Source of the DNA: Elusimicrobiota bacterium
GTDB taxonomy: Bacteria; Elusimicrobiota; Elusimicrobia; UBA1565; UBA9628
DNA length: 11,873 nt
Assembly (NCBI GenBank): GCA_023700845.1
Contig: JAMPYD010000029.1
Coordinates: forward strand, 1-11,873
Direction: 5' to 3'
Every line of letters begins with the position of its first letter. Within the stretch, counting starts at the first letter, position 1. Below the pieces are notes generated by a model. It was not told the DNA's origin. It saw only the letters and a list, made by a program, of their open reading frames with translations, and ran no database searches. The translations under genes were made by a program, and so were the position numbers. Shown in pieces: positions 7,101 through 11,873 of this stretch.

Positions 7101-7955
7101 ATGACAAGCGTCCTTCTGCTTTTCCTTCTCGCCCTGCCCTCCGCCGCCGCGGGCCTCGACTACGGGACCTTCGCCCGTCTGAACGCCCGGCTGATGGCCG
7201 GCGAGACGGCCAAGAGCCTCGAGGACGAGCTACCGGGCCTGAGCCGCAACCTCATCATCGCCCGGGAGGTCTCCTCCCGGTACTGGACCTCTTGCACCGT
7301 GTTCGACGAGCTGGCGAAGGCGGAGATCCTTCCGGAGAAGGCGATGCGCGCCCTCGGGATCAAGCGCGCCGTGGTCGGAGGCGTCGCGCACGCGTCCGCG
7401 GGCGCGATGCACACCTACGGCTACCTCTTCTCCCAGCTTCGGACGGCGTACGGCCTCAAGGGCAAGCGCTGGATCGAGTCGCGGCTCGACGAGCGCCTGG
7501 GCCTGCCCGCGGGCTCGTTCGGCCCTCTCCCGCCGGAGGGAGAGTTCGCCTCGAACCTGACCTCGGCCCTGCTTCAGGTGACCGGCACCCGGGGCAAGGT
7601 CGCGCGCGCGGCGGAGTTCAAGCCCTCGTCGAAGGCGCTCGGCCGCGTCGAGCAGCGCGTCGCCTGGCGGACGCCGGCCGGGGTCGAGATCAAGGCCTCG
7701 GTGTTCACCTATCTCGTCCCGCTGGCCCCCCTGCCGGGCCTCGAGACGAGCGACGAGTTCCTGCTGATCTACGCGGTCCGGCGCGACGGGCGGCACCGCT
7801 TCACGACGGCGTTCCCGGTCGGACGCGAATTCGCGGACGGGATCATGAGCACGAAGCCCGACGAGGCTCCCGTCTTCAAGCCGCGCTTCAACTTATACGT
7901 GAACCCCGCCTGGACCGTGGCCGCGCAGGAAAATCTGGGCTGGCGCGCGCTCTAA
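7101..7955 (+). CDS. Secreted protein of unknown function
   Basis: A 284-residue protein with a clear signal peptide (MTSVLLLFLLALPSAAA, cut near residue 17) and no lipobox, so it should be released into the periplasm or outside. I do not recognise the family. The mature part has an N-terminal helical portion (about 20-140) with one cysteine (C65 in WTSCTVFDE) and a Gly/Ala/His stretch VVGGVAHASAGAMHTYGYLF (91-110). A more beta-rich C-terminal portion (about 165-284) contains RVAWRTPAGVEIKASVFTYL. No catalytic signature is evident. It is a single-gene unit with its own leaderless promoter in the 25-base gap after the lipoprotein gene. It converges on the RNase T2 gene, with which it overlaps by four bases at the stop codons. 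Confidence 0.8.
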   Translation: MTSVLLLFLLALPSAAAGLDYGTFARLNARLMAGETAKSLEDELPGLSRNLIIAREVSSRYWTSCTVFDELAKAEILPEKAMRALGIKRAVVGGVAHASAGAMHTYGYLFSQLRTAYGLKGKRWIESRLDERLGLPAGSFGPLPPEGEFASNLTSALLQVTGTRGKVARAAEFKPSSKALGRVEQRVAWRTPAGVEIKASVFTYLVPLAPLPGLETSDEFLLIYAVRRDGRHRFTTAFPVGREFADGIMSTKPDEAPVFKPRFNLYVNPAWTVAAQENLGWRAL

Positions 7956-8791
7956 AGCTCGTCGAGCTCGAAGGACGCCGGGCAATTGCCCTTGCCGCCG
8001 CCCGCGAGCAGCATCCGGCCGAGCTCGCTCGCCGGGCGCAGGGGATGCGCCAGCTTCAGGCGCACGTCGCTGAGCAGGAACGTCCCTCGCGCCTTCACGC
8101 AGGTCAGCCTGACCTTGCTCCCGCTGCCCGCGCCGTGGTCGCGCTCGAAGGCGGACAGCAGCGCGTCCGCCGAGACGGTCCGCCCCGCGTTCGCCGCCAG
8201 GAAGCGGCCGAACTGCGTCCCCGCGATCGCGGCGACGATGTCGGAGGCCCGGGAGAAGTAGCTCTCGGGGTCGAAGCCCGAGCAGGAGCCGTGCTTGTAC
8301 CACTCGTGGTTGTGCAGGCAGGAGGCGACGGCGGGCATGACCTCGGTGAGGCGGGTCATGGTCCGGCTCGTCAGGCCCAGCGCGGGCATCCGGCACCACG
8401 TCGCCGCCCGGTCGAGGGCCCGGGTCGCGTCGTCGACGCCGCAGTACCCGTAGGAGTGCGACGCGTCGCCGGACTTTTCGGGCCACAGCCCGTGCAAGGT
8501 GAGGTGCTTCGCGGAGAACCGATCCGGATCGCGATCGCCGCACTCGGGAAGGTTGGGGCGGGTCTCGCAGAACGCGGCCGACCACTGCAGCGCGAGAACG
8601 TAGGAGTCGAACTCGCCGGCGACGCCGCCTCCCGACGACGGCGGGCGGGAGAGGACCGCGGCGGGAACGGCGGGCGGCGCGGAGAGCGCGGACCTCCACT
8701 GGGCGGCGGGGTCGCCTTGGTCCCAATTGAAGGCGGCGGCGGGCAGAGCCGCCATCAGCATGAGGATCGCGAACCGGCTCGGGTGTCTCAT
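7952..8791 (-). CDS. Secreted ribonuclease T2 family enzyme
   Basis: A 279-residue secreted RNase T2. These enzymes cut single-stranded RNA through a 2',3'-cyclic phosphate intermediate. Both active-site segments are present: HGLWP (100-104, H100) and HEWYKHGSC (162-170, with catalytic H162, E163, K166 and H167). SYVLALQWSAAFC (63-75) matches the conserved strand before them, and several cysteines (including C75, C84, C117, C133, C158, C170) fit the disulfide-rich fold. The signal peptide is residues 1-20 (MRHPSRFAILMLMAALPAAA). The start has AAGGAGAGG upstream and a TATAAT -10. Bacterial members resemble RNase I of the periplasm, used for RNA scavenging. It is divergent from the MltA-type gene and convergent with the unknown secreted protein. 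Confidence 0.95.
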   Translation of the reverse strand: MRHPSRFAILMLMAALPAAAFNWDQGDPAAQWRSALSAPPAVPAAVLSRPPSSGGGVAGEFDSYVLALQWSAAFCETRPNLPECGDRDPDRFSAKHLTLHGLWPEKSGDASHSYGYCGVDDATRALDRAATWCRMPALGLTSRTMTRLTEVMPAVASCLHNHEWYKHGSCSGFDPESYFSRASDIVAAIAGTQFGRFLAANAGRTVSADALLSAFERDHGAGSGSKVRLTCVKARGTFLLSDVRLKLAHPLRPASELGRMLLAGGGKGNCPASFELDEL

Positions 8792-8794
8792 CCG

Positions 8795-8829
8795 CCTCTC
8801 CTTGCGCCGAAGGACCTACGGACATTATA
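8795..8829 (-). promoter_or_regulatory. -10 element and Shine-Dalgarno of the RNase T2 gene
   Basis: On the minus strand a consensus TATAAT (8824-8829) is followed by a leader of about 26 bases containing AAGGAGAGG (8795-8803), three bases before the ATG at 8791. The -35 region is weak. Together with smc this is one of two transcription-unit heads here with a conventional leader, so the organism uses both leadered and leaderless initiation. Confidence 0.6.
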
Positions 8830-8842
8830 GGCACAAAGTCCC

Positions 8843-8864
8843 GATTTTCGACGCGGGATTTTCG
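8843..8864 (+). repeat. Direct repeat GATTTTCG x2 upstream of the MltA-type gene
   Basis: GATTTTCG occurs at 8843-8850 and 8857-8864, start to start 14 bases. It lies in the divergent promoter region, with the second copy over the position where a -35 would sit for the extended -10 at 8881. The two copies could be sites for an activator, or simple AT-rich coincidence. Confidence 0.4.
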
Positions 8865-8873
8865 GCCTTCCCC

Positions 8874-8892
8874 CGTTTGATAGAATGACCCC
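8874..8892 (+). promoter_or_regulatory. Extended -10 leaderless promoter (CGTTTGATAGAAT), second copy
   Basis: The 13-mer CGTTTGATAGAAT (8874-8886) is identical to that before the gene at 7101. Its TGA-TAGAAT hexamer (8881-8886) is six bases (GACCCC) from the ATG at 8893, so the predicted transcript starts at the start codon. The -35 position (8858-8863) does not match consensus. Confidence 0.65.
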
Positions 8893-10116
8893 ATGATCAG
8901 CGCGATTCTTCTCCTGCTCCTCTCGCCCGCCGCGGCGCAGACGCCCGCCGTCGCCGTCTCGTCCCCGGCGTTCGCCGGCCCCGCGCTGAGGCTCGCCGCC
9001 GAGGAGAGCTATCCGCGCTTCGAGGAGTCGTTCAAGTCGAAGGCGGGCCTGATCAAGGCCGCGCGCAGGGCGATCAAGTACCTGGAGACCTTGCCCGCGT
9101 CGAAGACGATCCGCGTCGCGGACCGGGACTACGGCCCCGCCCAGCTCATCGACAGCGCCCGGGCCGTCGTCGAGCTCGCTCAAAAGGCGAAGACCGCCGA
9201 CGAGTTCGACGCGGGGATCAGGGAAAGCTTCGACGTGTTCCAGTCCGCCGGCCTCGACGGGACGGGGCGCGTCGTCTTCTCCTCCTACTACCAGCCGCTG
9301 CTGCGCGCCAGCCTCAAGAAGACGCCGGCCTATCCCTATCCCCTGTACCGCCGCCCCAAGGACATGGTCGAGGTGGACCTCGCCGCCTTCGGGAAATCCA
9401 ACGGGGAATCCTCCTGGCTCGGCCGCCTGACCAAGGACGGGGCGGTCGTGCCGTACTACACGCGCGGCGACATCGACCGCCGCAAGGCGCTGGCGGGCAA
9501 GGGCCTCGAGATCGCCTGGCTCAAGGACCGCTTCGACGCGCTCGACCTCCACATCCAGGGCTCGGCGATCCTGAAGTTTCCCGACGGCAAGGAACGTCTG
9601 CTGAAGTACGCGGCGACGAACGGGAAAACCTACAACTCCGTCGGCCTGACGCTGGTGAAGGCGGGCGTGTTCGCGCGCGACGAGATCACCCACGACAAGC
9701 TGCGCGAGTACCTGCGCGCCAACCCCGACGCCGAGAGCTGGATCCTGGCGTCGAACCCCCGCTACGTGTTCTTCGAGCTCGCCCCCCTCCCCGAGGACGG
9801 CGAGCCGTTCGGCGCGACCGAGCAGTCCCTCGTGCCGGCGCGCTCGATCGCGGTGGACCCCGCGTTCATGCCGCTCGGCGGCCTGTACTTCTTCACGACG
9901 ACGTCGCCGCAGACGGACAAGGACGGCCGCCTGCTCGCGATGGCGGCGAACTCGCGCTTCGCCTTCGGGCTCGACACCGGCGGCGCGATCAAGAGCCCCG
10001 GGCGCGTCGACATCTACGCCGGCCACGGGCCGCAGGCGGCGGCGACGGCGCGCGGGCAATGGGCGGACGGCAAGCTGTACCTGCTCGTCAAGAAGCTGCC
10101 CCCGCGCGAGCGGTGA
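8893..10116 (+). CDS. mltA: MltA-type lytic murein transglycosylase, secreted
   Basis: A 407-residue exported enzyme expected to cleave the MurNAc-GlcNAc bond of peptidoglycan, leaving 1,6-anhydro ends. The signal peptide is MISAILLLLLSPAAAQ (1-16). MltA family signatures appear in order: SYYQPLLRASLKKTPAYPYPLYRRP (131-155), LDLHIQGSAIL (217-227), YNSVGLTLVKAGVF (247-260), NPRYVFFEL (288-296), ARSIAVDPAFMPLGG (316-330), and the 3D-like end with DTGGAIKSPGRVDIYAGHGP (361-380), which carries the conserved aspartates of the active site. E. coli MltA is an outer-membrane lipoprotein. This one has no lipobox cysteine, so it is probably soluble in the periplasm. Its TGA overlaps the GTG of the next gene, so the two are coupled. 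Confidence 0.92.
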   Translation: MISAILLLLLSPAAAQTPAVAVSSPAFAGPALRLAAEESYPRFEESFKSKAGLIKAARRAIKYLETLPASKTIRVADRDYGPAQLIDSARAVVELAQKAKTADEFDAGIRESFDVFQSAGLDGTGRVVFSSYYQPLLRASLKKTPAYPYPLYRRPKDMVEVDLAAFGKSNGESSWLGRLTKDGAVVPYYTRGDIDRRKALAGKGLEIAWLKDRFDALDLHIQGSAILKFPDGKERLLKYAATNGKTYNSVGLTLVKAGVFARDEITHDKLREYLRANPDAESWILASNPRYVFFELAPLPEDGEPFGATEQSLVPARSIAVDPAFMPLGGLYFFTTTSPQTDKDGRLLAMAANSRFAFGLDTGGAIKSPGRVDIYAGHGPQAAATARGQWADGKLYLLVKKLPPRER

Positions 10117-10460
10117 GCCGGCTCCAGGACGCCTTCGACCGGGCGGACGCGCTCGGCGGGAAAGGGCGCTTCTTCGACGCGCACGAGGAGCTCGAGGCGT
10201 TCTGGATGAAGGCGTCCGGCGACGAGAAGACCTTGCTCCAGGGCCTGATCCAGGTCGCGGCGGGGCTGCACCGCCTGACGCTCGACCCGAAGAAGACGGA
10301 CGGCGCGTTCTACCTGCTCGACCGGGGGCTGGCGAAGCTCCGGAAGACCGAACGCCTGCTCGCTCCCGGGACGCTTCCCCCTCTCGCCGCGGCCCTCGCG
10401 AAAATCCGCTCGTCGGCGAAGCCTCCCGCCGGCCTCGCCTTCGGCCTCAAGGCCGCTTGA
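10113..10460 (+). CDS. DUF309 family protein
   Basis: A 115-residue cytosolic protein of the DUF309 (COG1547) family, whose function is unknown although it is often called a possible metal-dependent hydrolase. The family pattern is clear: FFDAHEELEAFW (20-31, H24, E25 and W31 of the HE-x-x-E-x-x-W motif), then LLQGLIQVAAGLHRL (41-55, H53), then GAFYLLDRGLAKL (64-76). GTG at 10113 is chosen over longer upstream frames because it overlaps the MltA-type TGA as GTGA, and the family's first helix starts a few residues later. There is no clear Shine-Dalgarno, so translation probably depends on ribosomes finishing the transglycosylase. Its TGA stop lies within the -35 box of the following gene. Confidence 0.88.
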   Translation: MSRLQDAFDRADALGGKGRFFDAHEELEAFWMKASGDEKTLLQGLIQVAAGLHRLTLDPKKTDGAFYLLDRGLAKLRKTERLLAPGTLPPLAAALAKIRSSAKPPAGLAFGLKAA

Positions 10461-10491
10461 CGCGGCGAGGCTCCATGGATATCATGGGGCC
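10457..10491 (+). promoter_or_regulatory. Leaderless promoter of the 145-residue protein gene
   Basis: TTGACG (10457-10462), 17-base spacer, TATCAT (10480-10485), six bases (GGGGCC), then ATG 10492. Transcription is predicted to begin at the A of the start codon. The -35 box contains the TGA stop (10458-10460) of the upstream DUF309 gene. Confidence 0.65.
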
Positions 10492-10929
10492 ATGGCCGAC
10501 CTCTCCGACATCGAAAAGCAGGCGCAGGACGCCGTCGCGGCGGTCATCGCCAAGGACGCCGTCTCCGGGACCGTGCTGACCGTGCCCGTCATGTGCCAGC
10601 ACATCTCCCACGCGGCCCGCGCCTCCAAGGAGCCCAAGGACGCGATCGTCGCCGTCTGCCGCGGCGCGATGAAAGGGGTCCTCCTCGGCGGACAGAACGT
10701 CCCCGACGCCGCCGTCGCTTTGCTCGAGGCCTTGCCCAACATGAGCCTGATGATGCGCACCGGCCCCGAGGACCTCATGTCCTGGGTGATGGAGGGCATC
10801 GCCGACGTCACGCCGCTCGCCGGCCCCGAGGTGCGCGACGCGCTGCGCGTGAAGATCGAGGAGAAGTTCATGGGCGCCTCGACGATCTTCGACGGCTTCT
10901 GCGAAGCCGCCGCCCAGAAGAACCGCTAG
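10492..10929 (+). CDS. Hypothetical small cytosolic helical protein
   Basis: A 145-residue protein with no signal peptide or membrane segment. I do not recognise it. It looks all-helical: an acidic amphipathic N-terminal helix (ADLSDIEKQAQDAVAAVIAK, 2-21), then VLTVPVMCQHISHAARA, KDAIVAVCRGAMKGVLLGG (49-67), a Met-rich turn LPNMSLMMRTGPEDLMSWVM (81-100), and a C-terminal helix ending QKNR. Three cysteines (C35, C56, C137) and H37/H40 are present, but no metal-site pattern is convincing. It has its own leaderless promoter and converges on lexA with stop codons overlapping in a shared CTAG. No SOS box is seen before it, so its position beside lexA does not show it is an SOS gene. Codon use looks like that of its neighbours. 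Confidence 0.8.
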   Translation: MADLSDIEKQAQDAVAAVIAKDAVSGTVLTVPVMCQHISHAARASKEPKDAIVAVCRGAMKGVLLGGQNVPDAAVALLEALPNMSLMMRTGPEDLMSWVMEGIADVTPLAGPEVRDALRVKIEEKFMGASTIFDGFCEAAAQKNR

Positions 10930-11522
10930 AGCTTTCGGATCAGGGAGATGACCTTGCCGGCGATGCGGCCCTCGCCGATGGGAAAGGGCTCGTAGCGGGG
11001 GTTGTCGGGGATCAGGATGAGGCCCGCGGGCTTGACCTTGAGGCGCTTGACGGTGGCCTCGCCGTCGTCGTAGCGCACGACCACGACGTCGTTGCTCGAA
11101 GCGGTCTCCTGCCAGCGGACGACGACGGTGTCGCCGTCGTGCAAGGTGGCCTGCATGGAGTCGCCCTTGACCTTCAGGGCGAAGAGCTGGGCCGGGTCGC
11201 CGCGGTCGGCGACGACGGGCACGTGGCCCATCGGCTCGGCGTAGGCGCCGGCCGTCGGGCCGGCGGGCACGAGGCCGAGCAGCGGGATCATCGCGACGCG
11301 CTCCATGCTCGTGACCTGCGCGGCGCGGGAGCGGCCCTTGGCTTCCTCGAGCAGGCCTTTCTCGCGCAGCTTGTCGAGGTGATACTGGATCGTGTCCGGC
11401 GAGCTGACGCCGGCGAGGCGGCACAGCTCGCGCACGGTGGGCGGGTAGCCGTGGTCCGTGGTGAAGCGGCCGAGGAGCTCGAGGATCTGCTGCTGACGCG
11501 GGGTCAAGCCGTTGTTTTCCAT
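10926..11522 (-). CDS. lexA: LexA repressor, SOS response
   Basis: A 198-residue LexA of normal length. It represses DNA-damage genes and inactivates itself by self-cleavage when RecA filaments form. The N-terminal winged helix (about 6-68) contains PPTVRELCRLAGVSSPDTIQYHLDKL (27-52). The cleavage bond should be A87-G88 in GLVPAGP. The catalytic serine is S122 in VKGDSM and the lysine K159 in EATVKRL; their 37-residue separation equals that of S119 and K156 of E. coli LexA. ATG 11522 (MENNGLTPRQQQIL) matches the family start, and no other start fits. The promoter carries a perfect SOS box, so the gene is expected to repress itself. It is divergent from the exported-protein gene at 11619 and convergent with the 145-residue protein gene. 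Confidence 0.97.
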   Translation of the reverse strand: MENNGLTPRQQQILELLGRFTTDHGYPPTVRELCRLAGVSSPDTIQYHLDKLREKGLLEEAKGRSRAAQVTSMERVAMIPLLGLVPAGPTAGAYAEPMGHVPVVADRGDPAQLFALKVKGDSMQATLHDGDTVVVRWQETASSNDVVVVRYDDGEATVKRLKVKPAGLILIPDNPRYEPFPIGEGRIAGKVISLIRKL

Positions 11523-11530
11523 GCCCCATA

Positions 11531-11559
11531 AGCATAGTCGAACTATTGTTCGATGTCAA
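11531..11559 (-). promoter_or_regulatory. lexA promoter, near-leaderless
   Basis: On the minus strand: consensus -35 TTGACA (11554-11559), exactly 17 bases, -10 TATGCT (11531-11536), then only eight bases (TATGGGGC) to the ATG at 11522. The predicted transcription start, 11523-11524, gives a leader of at most one or two bases and no room for a Shine-Dalgarno. Confidence 0.75.
11538..11553. promoter_or_regulatory. LexA operator (SOS box) TCGAAC-TATT-GTTCGA
   Basis: A perfect 6-4-6 inverted repeat containing GAAC-N4-GTTC, the LexA site best known from Bacillus and Actinobacteria, rather than the CTGT-N8-ACAG box of gammaproteobacteria. It fills 16 of the 17 spacer bases of the lexA promoter, so bound LexA would directly block RNA polymerase. 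Autoregulation is the expected consequence. Confidence 0.85.
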
Positions 11560-11589
11560 GGGGTCGCGCGCCCGCGCGGACCCTTGACA
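11554..11589. repeat. 36-bp inverted repeat joining the two divergent -35 boxes
   Basis: Reading inwards, TGTCAAGGG from the left and the reverse complement of CCCTTGACA from the right match, followed by GC-rich inner arms (GCGCG in both). Fifteen of 18 positions pair. The outer ends are the -35 box of lexA on the minus strand and the -35 box of the gene at 11619 on the plus strand. It may reflect duplicated inverted promoters or a regulator site, or two good -35s placed back to back in GC-rich DNA. Confidence 0.6.
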
Positions 11590-11618
11590 GCCCCGGTCGT
11601 CGGGTTTACGCTTAAATC
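11584..11618 (+). promoter_or_regulatory. Leaderless promoter of the exported-protein gene
   Basis: Consensus TTGACA (11584-11589), 17 bases, TACGCT (11607-11612), six bases (TAAATC), ATG 11619. The transcript is predicted to start at the start codon. The -10 is identical to that of the peptidase gene. Confidence 0.65.
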
Positions 11619-11873
11619 ATGACGAAACCCCTCGTCGCCTGCCTCGCCCTCGTCATCTCCCTCCAGGCGTCGGCCCAGCCGTCCCGCCGGAGCCCCGCCG
11701 AGCTCAAGGCCGAGTTGACCCGGAGCTTCGCCAAGGGCGACGACGTCGCGGCCCTCGACTTCGCGGGCCAGGCCGAGCCCCTCGTCAAGCTGTTCGACCA
11801 GGCGAAGTACGTCCAGGGCGGACGCGAGCCGGGCGACGAGCTCGAGACCCACGTCGCCTTCGTCCGCTCCGTC
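11619..11873 (+). CDS. Exported protein of unknown function, 3' truncated by window edge
   Basis: The first 85 codons of a gene that continues beyond the window. Residues 1-19 (MTKPLVACLALVISLQASA, cut before Q20) form a signal peptide. The visible C8 lies within the hydrophobic core and not in a lipobox, so this should be a soluble exported protein. The visible mature part (RSPAELKAELTRSFAKGDDVAALDFAG...) looks helical and charged; no domain can be named from this much. ATG 11619 is supported by the promoter ending six bases upstream and by the signal peptide. It is divergent from lexA; the SOS box lies 30 bases upstream of its -35, so repression of this gene by LexA is possible but not obvious. 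Confidence 0.75.
   Translation, partial: MTKPLVACLALVISLQASAQPSRRSPAELKAELTRSFAKGDDVAALDFAGQAEPLVKLFDQAKYVQGGREPGDELETHVAFVRSV

Noticed and set aside
7956..7968. AGCTCG-T-CGAGCT palindrome at the 7101/RNase T2 junction as terminator or operator
   Set aside because: It is within the RNase T2 coding end (Glu-Leu-Asp-Glu-Leu codons) and has no T-run; similar CTCGTCGAG words are common in coding DNA here.
7085..8830. A 581-codon plus-strand frame across the unknown secreted gene and the RNase T2 gene
   Set aside because: It is out of frame with one recognised gene and antisense to the other, and gives Arg/Gly/Ala-rich sequence without domains.
8788..10059. A 423-codon minus-strand frame opposite the MltA-type gene
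   Set aside because: Shadow of a well-supported gene; no motifs and no plausible start signal.

Overview
The window is 11.9 kb of GC-rich, gene-dense bacterial chromosome. It holds eleven protein-coding genes, the first and last cut by the window edges. I see no RNA gene, insertion sequence, phage gene or CRISPR array. The phylum cannot be fixed from this stretch. A lytic transglycosylase of the MltA type and a lipobox lipoprotein point to a diderm (Gram-negative type) envelope, while the SOS box upstream of lexA is of the GAAC-N4-GTTC kind best known from Gram-positive bacteria. Together with the high GC and the leaderless promoters this suggests a less-studied deep-branching phylum (Elusimicrobiota is a weak guess).

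Left part (1-4785): the 3' end of a uridine kinase gene runs rightwards. It meets, tail to tail with a 12-base gap, a leftward calcineurin-like metallophosphoesterase gene, which lies 55 bases downstream of a full-length leftward smc gene for the chromosome-condensation ATPase. smc has a recognisable sigma70 promoter with a perfect 7-1-7 palindrome inside its spacer.

Middle part (4965-10460): a run of exported proteins. In order these are a secreted HExxH putative metallopeptidase, a lipoprotein resembling PsbP/DUF1795 proteins (overlapping the peptidase gene by 4 bases), an unrecognised secreted protein, a leftward secreted RNase T2, and a rightward MltA-type transglycosylase translationally coupled to a small DUF309 protein. 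All but the DUF309 protein carry an export signal, so the region looks devoted to the envelope and to breakdown of external polymers.

Right part (10492-11873): an unrecognised 145-residue cytosolic protein, a leftward lexA repressor gene with intact self-cleavage residues and a perfect SOS box in its own promoter, and the first 85 codons of a divergent exported protein.

The most striking feature is how transcription and translation starts are arranged. At most transcription-unit heads a -10 hexamer sits only 6-10 bases before the start codon, so the predicted mRNAs have no leader or one of a few bases. Two of these promoters share the identical 13-mer CGTTTGATAGAAT and are extended -10 promoters without a -35; four others have TTGACA or TTGACG exactly 17 bases upstream of the -10. 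Only smc and the RNase T2 gene have ordinary leaders with a Shine-Dalgarno sequence, and genes inside operons use a Shine-Dalgarno or stop/start coupling. Convergent genes overlap or nearly touch at their stop codons, with no room for conventional intrinsic terminators.
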